Below are positions 1-10,104 of a stretch of 64,000 bases of DNA, piece by piece. Every line of letters starts with the position of its first letter. Position 1 is the stretch's first letter. The notes below the pieces were generated by a model, which saw only the letters and a program-made list of their open reading frames with translations, was not told where the DNA came from and did not search any database. The stretch is from Papiliotrema nemorosa (lineage: Eukaryota; Basidiomycota; Tremellomycetes; Tremellales; Rhynchogastremaceae): contig JASKOT010000005.1 of NCBI GenBank assembly GCA_032158125.1, forward strand, positions 1 to 64,000, written 5' to 3'. The translations under genes were made by a program, and so were the position numbers.

Positions 1-28
1 CCCTAACCCCTAACCCCCTAACCCCCTG
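1..28. repeat. telomeric repeat tract (chromosome end)
   Basis: The first 28 bases are three to four copies of CCCTAA-type units with a variable C run (3, 4, 5, 5 C), that is TTAGGGG(G) on the other strand. This is the form of telomere known in Cryptococcus-like basidiomycetes. Unique sequence begins at about base 29, so only the innermost repeats are present and the window begins at a chromosome end. Confidence 0.93.
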
Positions 29-429
29 TAAAGTCACCCAGGCAGCCGTTAGCCAGGTGCGTCTAGTCTGTGTGAAGTGTTCACATGCGACATCTTGGCA
101 GGGACCAACAGATGCGTCCATGACCTCAGTTGAACGGTAGCGGCGCGACTCAATCTTCCTTGGTCGATGGTGGATAACAAGCTGGCAATCATGTGTACTT
201 GCCTCTTCGGCCGACTGTTGTCGCTGGTTGTGAGTTCCTCCAAAGCACAAGCACAAAAGCTATAAAGCTTGGTCAAACTCGTAACGGCGCCTTCACATCC
301 GGCAACTCAACGACTGTCGGGGGCCCTAGCTTTCCCATCGCCTTGCTGTAAGATTAATGATCTTGTCTATCCCTCGGATGTCTGCTGACGGCAAGCAGGC
401 TTACACCATCACTCAAGCTCTGTAACAAG
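29..429. other. telomere-adjacent non-coding stretch
   Basis: No convincing gene is seen between the telomere repeats and the first ORF. A TATAAAG box at 261-267 on the plus strand is about 165 bases ahead of the ATG at 430 and may belong to that gene's promoter. A 75-codon minus-strand ORF at 49-276 has no recognisable features and is not annotated. Confidence 0.5.
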
Positions 430-870
430 ATGCTCTCCAGCGCCAAGATCTTAATGCTCGCCTCAGCCCTGGCATCGGTCAGTCTTTCTTCAGCCTCCCC
501 GATCGCTCCACTGGTCGTCGATACTTGCGGTTTGAATACCTTGACGGACGGAGAGATCGAGCGAACTGTCGCTCAAGGCGGCTGTATCAGCTTTGAGACC
601 AACTCCCTAGAGGCTTATCGTGCGTGTGGTATATTCACCGAGCCACTGCCCGATTGGAATTGTCAAAAGTGGCAGGCAGTTGGGGACTTACACACGGACG
701 AGCTCGAGACTACAACGGCTGGGAATGTGACGGCCGAAGGGGATATGTTGAGAAAACGTTACCCTTGCTCGCAGTGTCCATCGATCTGCGCTGCTGCGAG
801 AGGTACCGGAATGGCTTCCATCGCTCTCTGGTCGGCTTGCATGGGCAGCTGTTACGCTAGCTGCTCTTAG
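430..870 (+). CDS. small secreted cysteine-rich precursor protein
   Basis: A single-exon ORF of 146 codons. The N-terminus is a clear signal peptide (MLSSAKILMLASALASVSLS, cleavage near ASP). The middle part contains scattered Cys and an NVT glycosylation site. At about residue 108 an LRKR dibasic site of Kex2 type precedes a C-terminal block of about 36 residues with six Cys in the pattern CxxCxxxC...CxxxCxxxC. This layout (signal, pro-region, Kex2 site, compact Cys-rich tail) is that of a secreted processed peptide. The function is unknown: effector-like protein, antimicrobial or killer-type peptide and cell-wall protein are all possible and none is shown. It is the most telomere-proximal gene. 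The start is the first Met of the hydrophobic leader. Confidence 0.72.
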   Translation: MLSSAKILMLASALASVSLSSASPIAPLVVDTCGLNTLTDGEIERTVAQGGCISFETNSLEAYRACGIFTEPLPDWNCQKWQAVGDLHTDELETTTAGNVTAEGDMLRKRYPCSQCPSICAAARGTGMASIALWSACMGSCYASCS

Positions 871-1236
871 CTGTCGGAAACGTCATGGAATGATAGACTC
901 TGTGAAATCTCTCGCATATACGCATGGTGCAATGGGTCAGACTGCGCACCCATCTGCATACCTGATGAAATGATGCAGAAACATGGAACGGAGCCGCTCC
1001 CGGGCAGAAAGGCTCGCTTGTAACGTTGGCGCTAGCAAAGGATCCTCGGCCGATCGCCCCGAGACTCATCAACACTGGTGTGCCAAGCGAAAGATGAAGC
1101 CTCAGCTACATGCTATATTTTGCGAATCTGGCCGTGAATCAATGCGCAAGCATCTCAGCCCTTACATGAACATCACTCATCAGCAACTCCTTCACCTCAA
1201 ACGCATTGTGGTCGAGCGCACGATTAACCCCCGAGC
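871..1236. other. intergenic, no gene recognised
   Basis: About 370 bases follow the secreted precursor. A plus-strand ORF of 85 codons (983-1240) is Arg/His-rich, has no motif and overlaps the ATG of the next ORF. It is more likely a leader or 5' UTR than a gene. Confidence 0.4.
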
Positions 1237-1641
1237 ATGACTACTTCACCTCGATCCTCCACATCCCCATCATCCGTCGCTGCTCTCACGAACGAGAGTC
1301 TCAAGTTCCTATACAGGCTCCGCGGCACCGAGAGACATTACGACGCCCAAGGTGACCTCATTCCCCAAGTCGTATGGCGACAGTACACATGGTCTCAAAC
1401 CCCGGCTGCCATCCTCTGTTTCCCGTTGACAATGTATAGATTCGGTCAGTGGTCGGTCGACAATCAACGCAATACATATGAACCGGATGTCTTGATGCCG
1501 AAGGGAGAGGTCAAAAAGGGTTTTTTGATCAAGGGAGAATGCGAAGAAGTCTCGGTAGCACCTGATCCGGTCGAGCGATTCCAGGTGGGTTACAGCGGGT
1601 CCTGGAGGCCACGAGAGAACGGGTATGTGAGCAAAGGATAG
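1237..1641 (+). CDS. hypothetical protein, exon limits uncertain
   Basis: An open frame of 134 codons starts with a Ser/Thr-rich leader followed by a more protein-like stretch (LKFLYRLRGTERHYDAQGDL, later GEVKKGFLIKGECEEVSV). No family was recognised. Possible 5' splice sites lie at about 1584 (GTGGGT) and 1622 (GTATGT). The first could join in frame to an acceptor at about 1700, adding a TVDVETSRDIL segment, so the real gene may end near 1783. A 174-codon minus-strand ORF covers the same bases, and coding strand is not certain. Sequence composition and the position between secreted-protein genes are the only support. Confidence 0.3.
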   Translation: MTTSPRSSTSPSSVAALTNESLKFLYRLRGTERHYDAQGDLIPQVVWRQYTWSQTPAAILCFPLTMYRFGQWSVDNQRNTYEPDVLMPKGEVKKGFLIKGECEEVSVAPDPVERFQVGYSGSWRPRENGYVSKG

Positions 1642-1890
1642 ACAAGGAAGAAGGATGTAGTCGCAGAGCATTCTATGGGTATGACCGGACCGAGCTAGAC
1701 CGTCGATGTCGAGACGTCTCGCGACATTCTGAGCTATACGCTTTACCGTGATCGACGGATCTTGTGTAACAGTAGTTACTCCTAAGCGAGTCGATGCGAA
1801 ACCTCTTGTGCGCATGACCGGACCAAATAACAATATTATTCATGAGAAGGCTCGAAACCGTTCTTTTGTTCAAGGGGACGACAGACATAT

Positions 1891-3955
1891 CTACACAAAG
1901 AGATCATACGATGGCGGAGTCGTTCGGGTGAACTGCACTACAAGTTCTGGCGTACCCGGGAAGGCATCATCCCACGCATATGTGAGGTTGTAGTAAAGAA
2001 AGCCGTTGATGTTCAGTTTGTGATAGGTCAATGTCCGGTTGGCCTGGGCGTAGTCGACAACATTCCCGGAGATACTGACATTGAGACCTGGTAGTGACGC
2101 CGTGTTGTCGGAGAAGGATTCGGGCGTCAACTGGAAACCAGGGACCGAAGAGATAGACAATTGTATCTGGTTAGAGACGGTCCCATTGGGCCAATCTTGA
2201 CTGGGCGGGTAGGAGATGGTGAGATTTGATGAGGCCGCAACGATCGAGCAGGATGGATTGGTTGGGTAGTACTTCTGTATCAGCCAGAGTCAAGGTGCAG
2301 GACGGCATGACTCACGGAAATAAATCCCGCCCCATCACCATTATGACCAGTGTCCCACAAGATGACGCCTGGACTGAAGCTGGGTTGGTTGATGCTTGGG
2401 CCGCCTACAACGCTTTCGTCAAACGCAACGCCGCCGGCAGACAAACCTTCCGCGACCCAGTAGGTGTAGTTTCGTGGTCGTTTGTCCCACGGCGGAGAGA
2501 TGGCTTGGGCCGTGAAGAGATGTTCTTCATACAGTTTGGCGAGCTTATCTTTCGCCTGGGAGCTGATAAAAACCTCCATATAGGGTTGGACAATCATCTG
2601 CATTGGCACAGCAGCAGCATCGGTGTAATGATTCGAACCATCGAGCGGTTTGGGCATCGGATCTAGGCGTCAGCGGATTTGAGAGACGAGATTATGGCAG
2701 AGCTCACAAGAGCCGTTCACACCAATAATCCCGGATATAGCTGATCCGAGTATACCAAAGTACTGAGTGAGGTCAAAGCCGTACGTTCGGTCCCATGGGC
2801 CGGAGAGGGTAGTGAGTGATGGGTTATAAGTCTCCGCTAGAGTCGTCAGCGCCTGTCTGATACCCTGCCTCCAACGGACCAATCTGATCCCAGATAGCAG
2901 ACAAGAGTCGAGGAGACGTGCTATAGAAAGTTGAATTTTTGGGGCAATACTGCGCAAGGGACATTGCGAACAGCGTCACGCCCGCATATGTGCCTCCATT
3001 GAACTCGCTAATCGTGTTGTACCGGTCAAAAAGCTGAACACCCTGATTTGCCCACTCCTTGTCACTGTCAACTCGGTCCAGTATGACGACGACGAAATGT
3101 AGCTCACCTCTGCCCAGTAAGACATGTTTGAGTCCTGGCACATGTTTCCAACATAGGTTGCTGATGCTATTCGCATAAACCAAGGATTCGAATACCCCGG
3201 ATACAAGTTGTCCTCGTTGATCCCCCCGTTTCTATACCCATCCCCGATCGTCGCGATATACATGGCCTTGCGAAGATTTGCATGAACTGAGTCTTCCAGC
3301 AGGCTAGAGAACTGGGAATCAATGATGATTCCGGCGATCGTGACGAAGAGGCTAGAGAGCGATCAGATATCACAACATGCGAGATCGTGACACGGCGTAC
3401 TTGACATTGGGATCTGCTGGTGTCAACAGGTGGACCTCGATGACATGCAGCTAGCACTGACCAAAAGAGTTGTATATCGAAGGAGGATACAGGCTGTCTC
3501 CGTCGGCATAAATCGTATCGTAGGGATCTTTGAAGCTATTGGCCCTTAGCGTCGCGATCTCTCCTCAGTCCTGGTCACTCACGACCCATACGTCACATAG
3601 CCTGGATCAGTGTATTGCAGGGTGACAACATTTGCGAGCAGCTTGTTGGCCAAGTCGACATCGCCGTCGGCTTGTCTAGCGAGCAATCCGACTGCATACC
3701 ATGACGACAATTTTGGGCTCTTGAACCTGTTTCATGAGCATAGATAGGCGACGCGACGCTGGCATACAGTAGTGGGAGGCCAAAGTTGCTGTCCAGCACC
3801 TGCATGCCGATGTCAAAGACTGCTTTGTTGTTAGCCGTTAAACCGGCTTGGTCAAGGTAGGATCCCGAAGTGTTCCACCGTTTGGGCAGTGAAACGCCTC
3901 GAACCGCGCTTGAGATGCTCAACACGATTGTGGAGGCGAAGATGGTGAAACGCAT
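1891..3955 (-). CDS. secreted protein of an uncharacterised fungal family
   Basis: A minus-strand gene of about eight exons with 40-60 nt introns. The start at 3955 gives a signal peptide (MRFTIFASTIVLSISSAVRG); an upstream in-frame Met at 4084 would spoil it. Family blocks in order are SSWYAVGLLARQ (about 3700), DGYRNGGINEDNLYPGYSNP (about 3240), NTISEFNGGTYAGV (about 3010), ETYNPSLTTLSGPWDRTYG (about 2800), YTYWVAEGLSAGGVAF (about 2470) and a beta-rich tail with several N-glycosylation sequons. I know this arrangement from large secreted hypothetical proteins of ascomycetes and basidiomycetes; it resembles an alpha/alpha-toroid carbohydrate-active fold, but no activity is assigned here. An apparent frame break near 2850 is resolved by a G|gtccgt...tctag intron. 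A TATATATA box at 4006-4012 lies about 50 bases upstream. The gene looks intact. Confidence 0.75.
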
Positions 3956-4311
3956 GTCGCTGATGGTAGCTCCGGCGCCATAGGATGGGCATTGCATCAA
4001 TAGGGTATATATACACAAGAGATACGTGAAAAGTTCACGTGAGCATGGGATTTTAGCGCAAGACGGGCCGGCAGGCCCGCCCACACAATTTGACCGATCT
4101 TTGATCAGAAAGCCTTAGTCGGATCTTTTGAATCGAGCCGACGACCCGATAGGGATGCCTCGTTCCTGCTGTTTTTAGTTCCGAAGGGGATTGCATTCGA
4201 CTTCCGGAGGATTCGCCGGAGGCAGAAAGCGTATGGGCCGCACCGGTCAAGACCGACGACTAGCGGACGCACCCTCCAACGCCTCGTTCATCTCAATCTA
4301 TACACACAAAG

Positions 4312-5854
4312 ATGCGCATCCTCATACCGCTCGCATGGGCCTGTGTCGTCGCAGCTCATCAAAGCCTTGCCGAATATCGCGAACTGCCCTCGCTTCGCCA
4401 ACAAAATGAGCTCGAGCTAACATGGGTTCAAGCGCGATACGATCGGATCCACGAGCTGCTCAACGAACAGTATGACGGCGATGTGTAGAACTCATTGTAT
4501 GCTGACGTGCAGTGACTATGATGCCTGGATCATTACGCAGCGCGAGTATGCCGAAGATACAGTCTTCAGATCGCTTGTCCCGGCCACGACACACTTCTCT
4601 GCACGGCGTCGGACGCTTTACATGTTCCACAATTCGCCCCACGTACCTAGCCCGTTGCATGTGATCTCCCTCAAGGATGATCTATGGGACACTCTGAATC
4701 AGACACTTCACAGTGTGGACCCGAGGAAGATTGCTATCAATGTGGGAATGTCTCTCGCTCCGGGGACCTGGCTGACGATCAGATCGATCGAGATATGGCC
4801 TTTTCCGATGGCCTCCATGCGGGTGAAGGCGCCTACCTCCTCTCTAGACTCCCTCCCAAGTACGCCGCTCGAGTCATGCCCTGTCGTGCTCTTGGTGTAG
4901 AGACGGTTGCGGCTCGGACAGGCGGAGAGGAGCAATTGGAGATGTATCGAACAATGACAGAGAACGTCTGGGCAATGATACAGGAGGGTTTCTCCGAAGC
5001 TGTCATCAATGTGGGTGTGTCGACAGCCGAGGATGTTGAATGGTGGTTCCGAGATACCATGCGCTGGAAGGTGGCCTTGTATATTGGGACATTCACGCTG
5101 ACAGGCAGCTCGGTGTGACGACATGGTTTTCCCCCTCTGTCGACATATATCGCTCACCTCAATCTCCCTCGCTCGACGAGGTGCCCACTATACAGCCTGG
5201 CGACATGTTGCATGTTGATATTGGCATCACAGCGATGAACATGAATACCGACACGCAGCATCTCGGATATGTGTTGCGCGCCAATGAGACGGCTCCGCCA
5301 GATAGTTTGGTCAAGGGTCTGCGTGACGCGAATAAGCTACAGGATATGGTACGAAAAGAAATGAAGGTCGGACGGACGGGCGATGAGGTGTTTTGGGCTG
5401 TACGAAGGGACATGAGAGAGAAAGGGTTGAAGGGCAAGATCTACAGTCATCCGATCGGTGATTACGGCCACAGCGCTGGCGCGGTAATCGGCATGCAAGA
5501 TTGGCAGAGTTGTGAGTGTGATGTGTGTGATTGGCGCTCATCTAACCAGCGATACCTGGTGGGGGTGAAAACAAGGTGCTGAAGAATTATTGGACATCAG
5601 TCGAGCTGTCTGGCGATACCTATGTCGAGGAATGGGGGGCGACGCAGAGTGTGAGTCCATCAACCAGCTAGGCGTTCGAGCGAGCCAGGTTGACACCTTA
5701 GTTTGAGCTGGAAGAAGACGTCTACTGGAACAGCTCGACGAATACGTTTGAATGGGTATTTGGTCAACAGACGGAATTTCATCTAGTCAGACCGAAAGCT
5801 GTCCGAAACATGTCCCTCCTCAGATATCTAGGGACTTTTCTGGCCGCATTATGA
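4312..5854 (+). CDS. secreted M24-family (Xaa-Pro peptidase/creatinase-like) protein
   Basis: Six exons were read: 4312-4469, 4513-4741, 4783-5070, 5109-5511, 5550-5650 and 5702-5854, all joining in phase. The N-terminus is a signal peptide ([20 protein letters not shown]), so the product is probably secreted or vacuolar. The first part has the creatinase-like N-domain ([19 protein letters not shown]). The C-terminal part has M24 pita-bread landmarks: HVDIG with a putative metal Asp, TDTQHLGY with the second Asp, [15 protein letters not shown] with His ligands, and GLU-rich [13 protein letters not shown] and FELEEDVYW segments. M24 enzymes cleave Xaa-Pro or N-terminal residues using two metal ions. 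Ligand completeness needs an alignment, so it could be a non-peptidase homologue. It converges on the aldo-keto reductase that ends 105 bases away. Confidence 0.8.
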
Positions 5855-5958
5855 ACGTACGAAACTCTGTCCCCAAGTCCTAATGGCAAGCCGACTCGGG
5901 CCATGTCCATCGGCGGCGTGGTAATCGAATATCTGGACTGCCAAGCGTCTGCATAGTA

Positions 5959-7168
5959 CTACGAATGACCTCGGACGGGTACTGGTTTGTACAAGTCGTT
6001 GATACTCTTTCTCTCTTCGTCGGTCAATCTGAGTTGCATACCCCGAATGAGCTCGTCCAAACGCTCTGTGCTCCGGATGCCTACGATAGGCGCAGACACG
6101 TATGGGTTGTCCTGACACATCCAAGCGAGAGCTACTTCTGCCATCGAGACACCTTTTGCATTCGCGATCTGCTCGACTCGGTCGATGATGGCCTTGTCTC
6201 CGGGGCGCTCATTGACGTCTTCGACTCCAGTGGCCTTGGCGGCGCCCCGAGGTGTCGCGGCGTTATCCTTGAAAGGGCGGCATAGTAGGCCTGCCGCAAT
6301 GGGACCCCACGGCACTGTCCCAACTCCATAGTGTCTGAGCATAGGCATCATCTCTCGTTCCTCCTCGCGGTACATCGCGTTGTATTGGTTTTGCATTGAG
6401 ATGAAAGGTGTGAGGTGGTTAGTAATCGCGTAGTCTGGAGGTGATCAGTTGAGGAACGGATGGAAAGACGAGGGAGGACTCACTCTGCATGAGCTGGAAT
6501 TGCCAGGCCCAACACGAACTCATTCCGATATATCTCACTTTACCCGTTTGGACAATGTCATGCAGAGCTCGCATGGTCTCCTCAATCGGTGTCTCGGAAT
6601 CCCAACGGTGGCATTGCAACACGTCGATATAGTCCAGTTGGAGTCGCTTCAATGAACGATCGACAGATGCGAATATACGCTACGCGATGTAAGATGTCTC
6701 TTGACGTGCGGACTAAACGCGTACCTTCCGCGAGAGGCCTCGTTGATTTGCAAAACCCGCCGGTCCACGCTCTTCATCGGTTCCATCTGGGCCAAACGTT
6801 TTGGTGAGGATGACAACAGATTCTCGTTCGATCTTGTGTTGTTGCAGGAATTTGCCTAGGATTACCTCGCTCTCTCCTGCAGAGTAAACATTCGCGGTGT
6901 CAAAGGTCTGTGCTAGTCAGCGCCTCGGTCAAGACGTCTAATGCTGGAGCGTCACTAACGTTGATTCCCTGGTCATAGGCGTATTTGATCTGCCTGATTC
7001 CCTCTGCGTGGTCGCTGATCATCCACTCTGAGCCAGACCCATACTGCATCAGACCCAAAATCAGTTTCGAGACCTAGGCGATCAGTCCCGTTCTCGGCCT
7101 GGATTCACCTTGAGACCCGACTTGCCCAGATTGACATACTCCATTTGATGCTCGGAAATGCTGGTCAT
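5959..7168 (-). CDS. aldo-keto reductase (yeast YakC/AAD-like, NADPH-dependent)
   Basis: A multi-exon minus-strand gene starting at 7168 (MTSISEHQMEYVNLGKSGLK). Recognisable AKR landmarks are LILGLMQYG, INTFDTANVYSAGESE with the catalytic Asp and Tyr, VVILTKTFG with the catalytic Lys, DYIDVLQCHRWD with the catalytic His, GKVRYIGMSS, and a cofactor-binding C-terminal part (APIVGIRSTERLDE). Total length is about 350 residues, normal for the AKR9/AAD-like group. The expected reaction is reduction of aldehydes or ketones with NADPH in the cytosol; the substrate cannot be read from sequence. Introns are short with regular ends, for example an A|gtgagt donor near 6483 joining LMQ to NYAITNHLTPF. 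Nothing suggests damage. Confidence 0.85.
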
Positions 7169-7950
7169 GATTTACCAGGCAGAGGGCAGCCAGTGACATG
7201 TTGGGCAACGACTTGAGCTATATAGGATGTCATGCGTTGCCAAGCGTCAAGACGGGGAACCTTCCGGGGCATAATCCCGACCTCCACTTGCCTCCACTCG
7301 CCTCCACCTGTCACACTCGCCCCATATGTCTAGACATGTGCCTGCACTCGATGTGTACACGCACAAGGCCAACTGCCGATTATTCACTGTCTCGGCATCG
7401 ACAACGTCACACAATCGAATGGCAGCGACGCTAGTGAAAGCGTCCGGGAGTGCTCAACCCACCGCCCAGACCCATCATTGTGGGCACCGCTAAAAAGTCA
7501 AAAGGAATAGCTCGGTGGATTGATGCTTTTCGACTTACCTACGGTCGCGATCGAAGATGGATCGGTAAAGACCTCATGTGGAATGATACGTATCAAACAC
7601 CTACAGAGTAGCTTACACCTATCGCCAAGCCCGATGCAAAGAGTCGGCGGTCGCAACCGATCACCCCGGAGGAGCTCAAGCGAAATCGCTGATGTGCCTC
7701 TTCGCGGACAGAGGACTCATGCGTGAGAATGGGACTCGGCGCAGAACTGAATGTGTGACCCAATGCACCTGTAAAGCTGGTGGGTCAGACATCGCGGGGT
7801 TCTGCCAGAGGTTTGTGATGTTCGAGAATGCACAAAGGGTCAAGGACTGCACAGACAATTGCGGGAGCCGCTGGACTATAGGTATGGCCCCGTCGATGCG
7901 CAAGAACATACCGCAGTGACTGACATTGACTCTCCTCCGAGAAGACTTGG
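7169..7950. other. intergenic region between the aldo-keto reductase and CutC
   Basis: About 780 bases lie upstream of the aldo-keto reductase start and downstream of the CutC stop. ORFs in it are short and have no motif. The first 200 bases would be the reductase promoter. No repeat or RNA gene is recognised. Confidence 0.4.
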
Positions 7951-9047
7951 TCACCATGCCCTGACAATCTCCCAAACACGCATCAATGCTGGCCCATCCA
8001 TCTTGAATATCTCTCCTGCTCCGAAACCGAAACTGACTCCTCTCTCCACTTCCTTTGTTCTGCCGTCTTCCTCCAGGCGAAGATTGCTAGAGGTGAGATG
8101 TACTTCTGTCAATTCGGGCACTTTCTGTCGAAGGGACTCGATGTTGGTGTCGTCAATTCCCGCTGCAGCGATGATGTCCACTTTTCGAGGCCGAGACGGG
8201 TCTTTGGCATACGTGACCAGGTCTACGAGCTCCGCAGCACCGTCAATAGCATTCTTTTCATGCCCGCTGAGATGTCAGCTCGTTGGTATTACGTCTTTGT
8301 TGAGGAACGAGCCTCGTCAGGATTCTCGTTATGCCCCCTATAGACGCAATGTCATCAAATGCTGCACTGTATCAACTTCGATGCCAGGGGTACAGCTTGA
8401 TGCTTACCCCGACGCCAGTCCGGTGTGACATCAAATGCGCGATGGAACGTGACTGAGGGCCATGAGTCCTACAGTCCCATACAAAGTGGACTCACCCTGC
8501 ATAGGGGACGCAGCCTCGGCGAGTCTGACAGTCAGGACCATCCTCTCACTCGAGAGAGCGCACGCTTACCGCCTCGACAAGCTTACGTCTACTTCCCCTT
8601 GCATTGTCAGGCAGCCGAAGACTACACCCTGAACACCTTCCTTCTTGAATATAGCGATGTCGGCCAGCATAGTCTCGACTTCCGACTCTGAATAAACAAA
8701 GGATCCACTACGAGGACGGATCATACACTATCGTTAGGATCCCTCGGAAGGACACCAACGCCGAAGACACACCATGAACCTTGATGCGTCCACCACAGTC
8801 TTGCATCGTTTGAGAAGACCGAGTGAAGGGGTCAATCCACCTCCTGGATAGCATTAGCGTCAGGTAGGTAGACTTTGGTAGTCCTACCATAGGCTAGATA
8901 ACCGCACAGCTCGATCCGATTCGTTCCCTGCTGGACAGCTGATGCTACACTCGATGGATTAGTATATCATCCCGAGGCAGCTTCGGTCAGGCCGACCCAC
9001 TCGGTAGTCGAGGCAAACGAATCTAGGCAGACCTCTAGGTTGACCAT
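7951..9047 (-). CDS. CutC-family copper homeostasis protein
   Basis: The gene is hidden in several small frames but joins well. It starts MVNLEVCLDS at 9047, then SVASAVQQGTNRIELCGYL, GGGLTPSLGLLKRC, MIRPRSGSFVYSESEVETM, GVQGVVFGCLT, VTFHRAFDVTPDW, ILTSGHEKNAIDG, VDIIAAAGIDDTNIESL and TEVHLTSSNLR. These are the successive strands of the CutC TIM barrel. CutC proteins are linked to copper tolerance in bacteria and eukaryotes; the precise biochemical role is unsettled. Introns are short. The first (gtttgc...atcgag) and the one splitting ILT-SG (AG|gctcgt...ctcag) are non-consensus; the latter would be a GC-AG intron. If that intron is not spliced the protein stops early, so the gene may be weakened. 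The length, about 250 residues, fits the family. Confidence 0.8.
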
Positions 9048-9334
9048 GATGTGAGTGTGTAATTGACCCATTCACCATTCGACGCGCCGGTATTCATATA
9101 TACTGACACCTCGACAATTAGGCGATTACGCCGACACGTTCTCCCGAGCTGGACTCTCGACGCATTCCGATACGATCAAATAGGTACTGAAATGAACTCG
9201 TCATAGATAAGGGTTCACATCGGCGCTCAAGCCTAAGCATCCCGCTACAAAACTACACTTCCCTCCGCTCGGAACAAACGGCGTACAAAAAAACACCCTA
9301 CAAAACTGCACATCCAACTGCCGACAGGTTCCCT
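9048..9334. other. intergenic, CutC promoter side
   Basis: About 290 AT-richer bases lie upstream of CutC and downstream of the transporter remnant. A TATATA-like element (attcatatatact, about 9091-9103) is present. No gene was recognised. Confidence 0.4.
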
Positions 9335-10104
9335 CTACTTATCCTCAACGTGACCGATGATTTCCTGTTCCACTCCACCCTGGATAGCCTCCAATGTGGC
9401 CGTGCCAGATCCCAACTCGGCTAGATCCGGGACGTCGCTGTGCTTTTCGCCGTAGAAAATGATCTCCATCTCTTCGAGTGTCTTTCCCTTTGTCTCGACC
9501 CACCAGATGACCTGTGTTCTTAGCATGTTCTATGCGGCTTGAAAACTCAGATTGCCAAAAGAACGAGATCCCAACCGACATTGATGAAGTATATCTTCCA
9601 ACCAAAGTTGGCGAGTCAGTCTACAGCATCTCGGTAATAGAAGCTACCCCACGGGCCGATGGGCATAGCGTATAGGAACATGACACTGAGATAAGCAGTT
9701 TTCGATACAGCTAGTCGAGACTCACGCTACAGCATTGTTGCAGAATTGACAGAACGCCTAGGTTCAGCTTCAGTTTCGCGGGTCATACTTACCAGACCTG
9801 CATCTTCTCCGCTGGCAAGTATGTGGATGGTCCGCACATACGCGGGCTCGGGAAGATTGATGACCTGCTCGTATCAGCTGCGCTCGATATGACTTGCTCA
9901 CTTGCGAATTGGCTCGAACGTTGTCCTTCTCCAACACATCCCAAGAAAATGGCATCTGGAACTATCAAGCTCAGCCGTGACGCCTTGACGACGATTGCAT
10001 AGTGTTCTAACCTTGACTCCTAGATTCGCGTATTCTCCGGTCGGCAGGTTACGCAGACGGATAAGTTGATCCATGCTGCATTCCCACTCCATCGTTCTCC
10101 CCAT
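9335..10104 (-). pseudogene. C-terminal remnant of an MFS sugar transporter
   Basis: The minus strand carries pieces of the end of a major-facilitator sugar porter: VMFLYAMPIGPWG, NFGWKIYFINVGWDL and WWVETKGKTLEEMEIIFYGE, the last being the typical VETKGxTLEE signature after the final membrane helix. The stop is at 9335. Only about 100-150 residues of a 500-residue protein can be found, because the next gene ends at 10635 and no N-terminal or central sugar porter motif is present. Between the APIGPWG and NFGWK pieces a TGA interrupts the frame with no acceptable splice site around it. I therefore call it a decayed fragment; the upstream limit is approximate. An undetected rearranged gene is the alternative. 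Confidence 0.6.

Noticed and set aside
1..28. Possible CRISPR-like or satellite repeat
   Set aside because: The short C-rich units with variable C number are telomeric repeats; there are no spacers.
1309..1833. 174-codon minus-strand ORF
   Set aside because: No recognisable motif and overlaps the slightly more protein-like plus-strand frame at 1237-1641; neither is certain.
2820..2900. Apparent frameshift in the secreted protein at 1891-3955
   Set aside because: An intron G|gtccgt...ctctag joins IWDQI to AETYNPSL exactly as the family pattern requires.
7859..8428. 189-codon plus-strand ORF
   Set aside because: It is antisense to the CutC exons, which carry clear family motifs.
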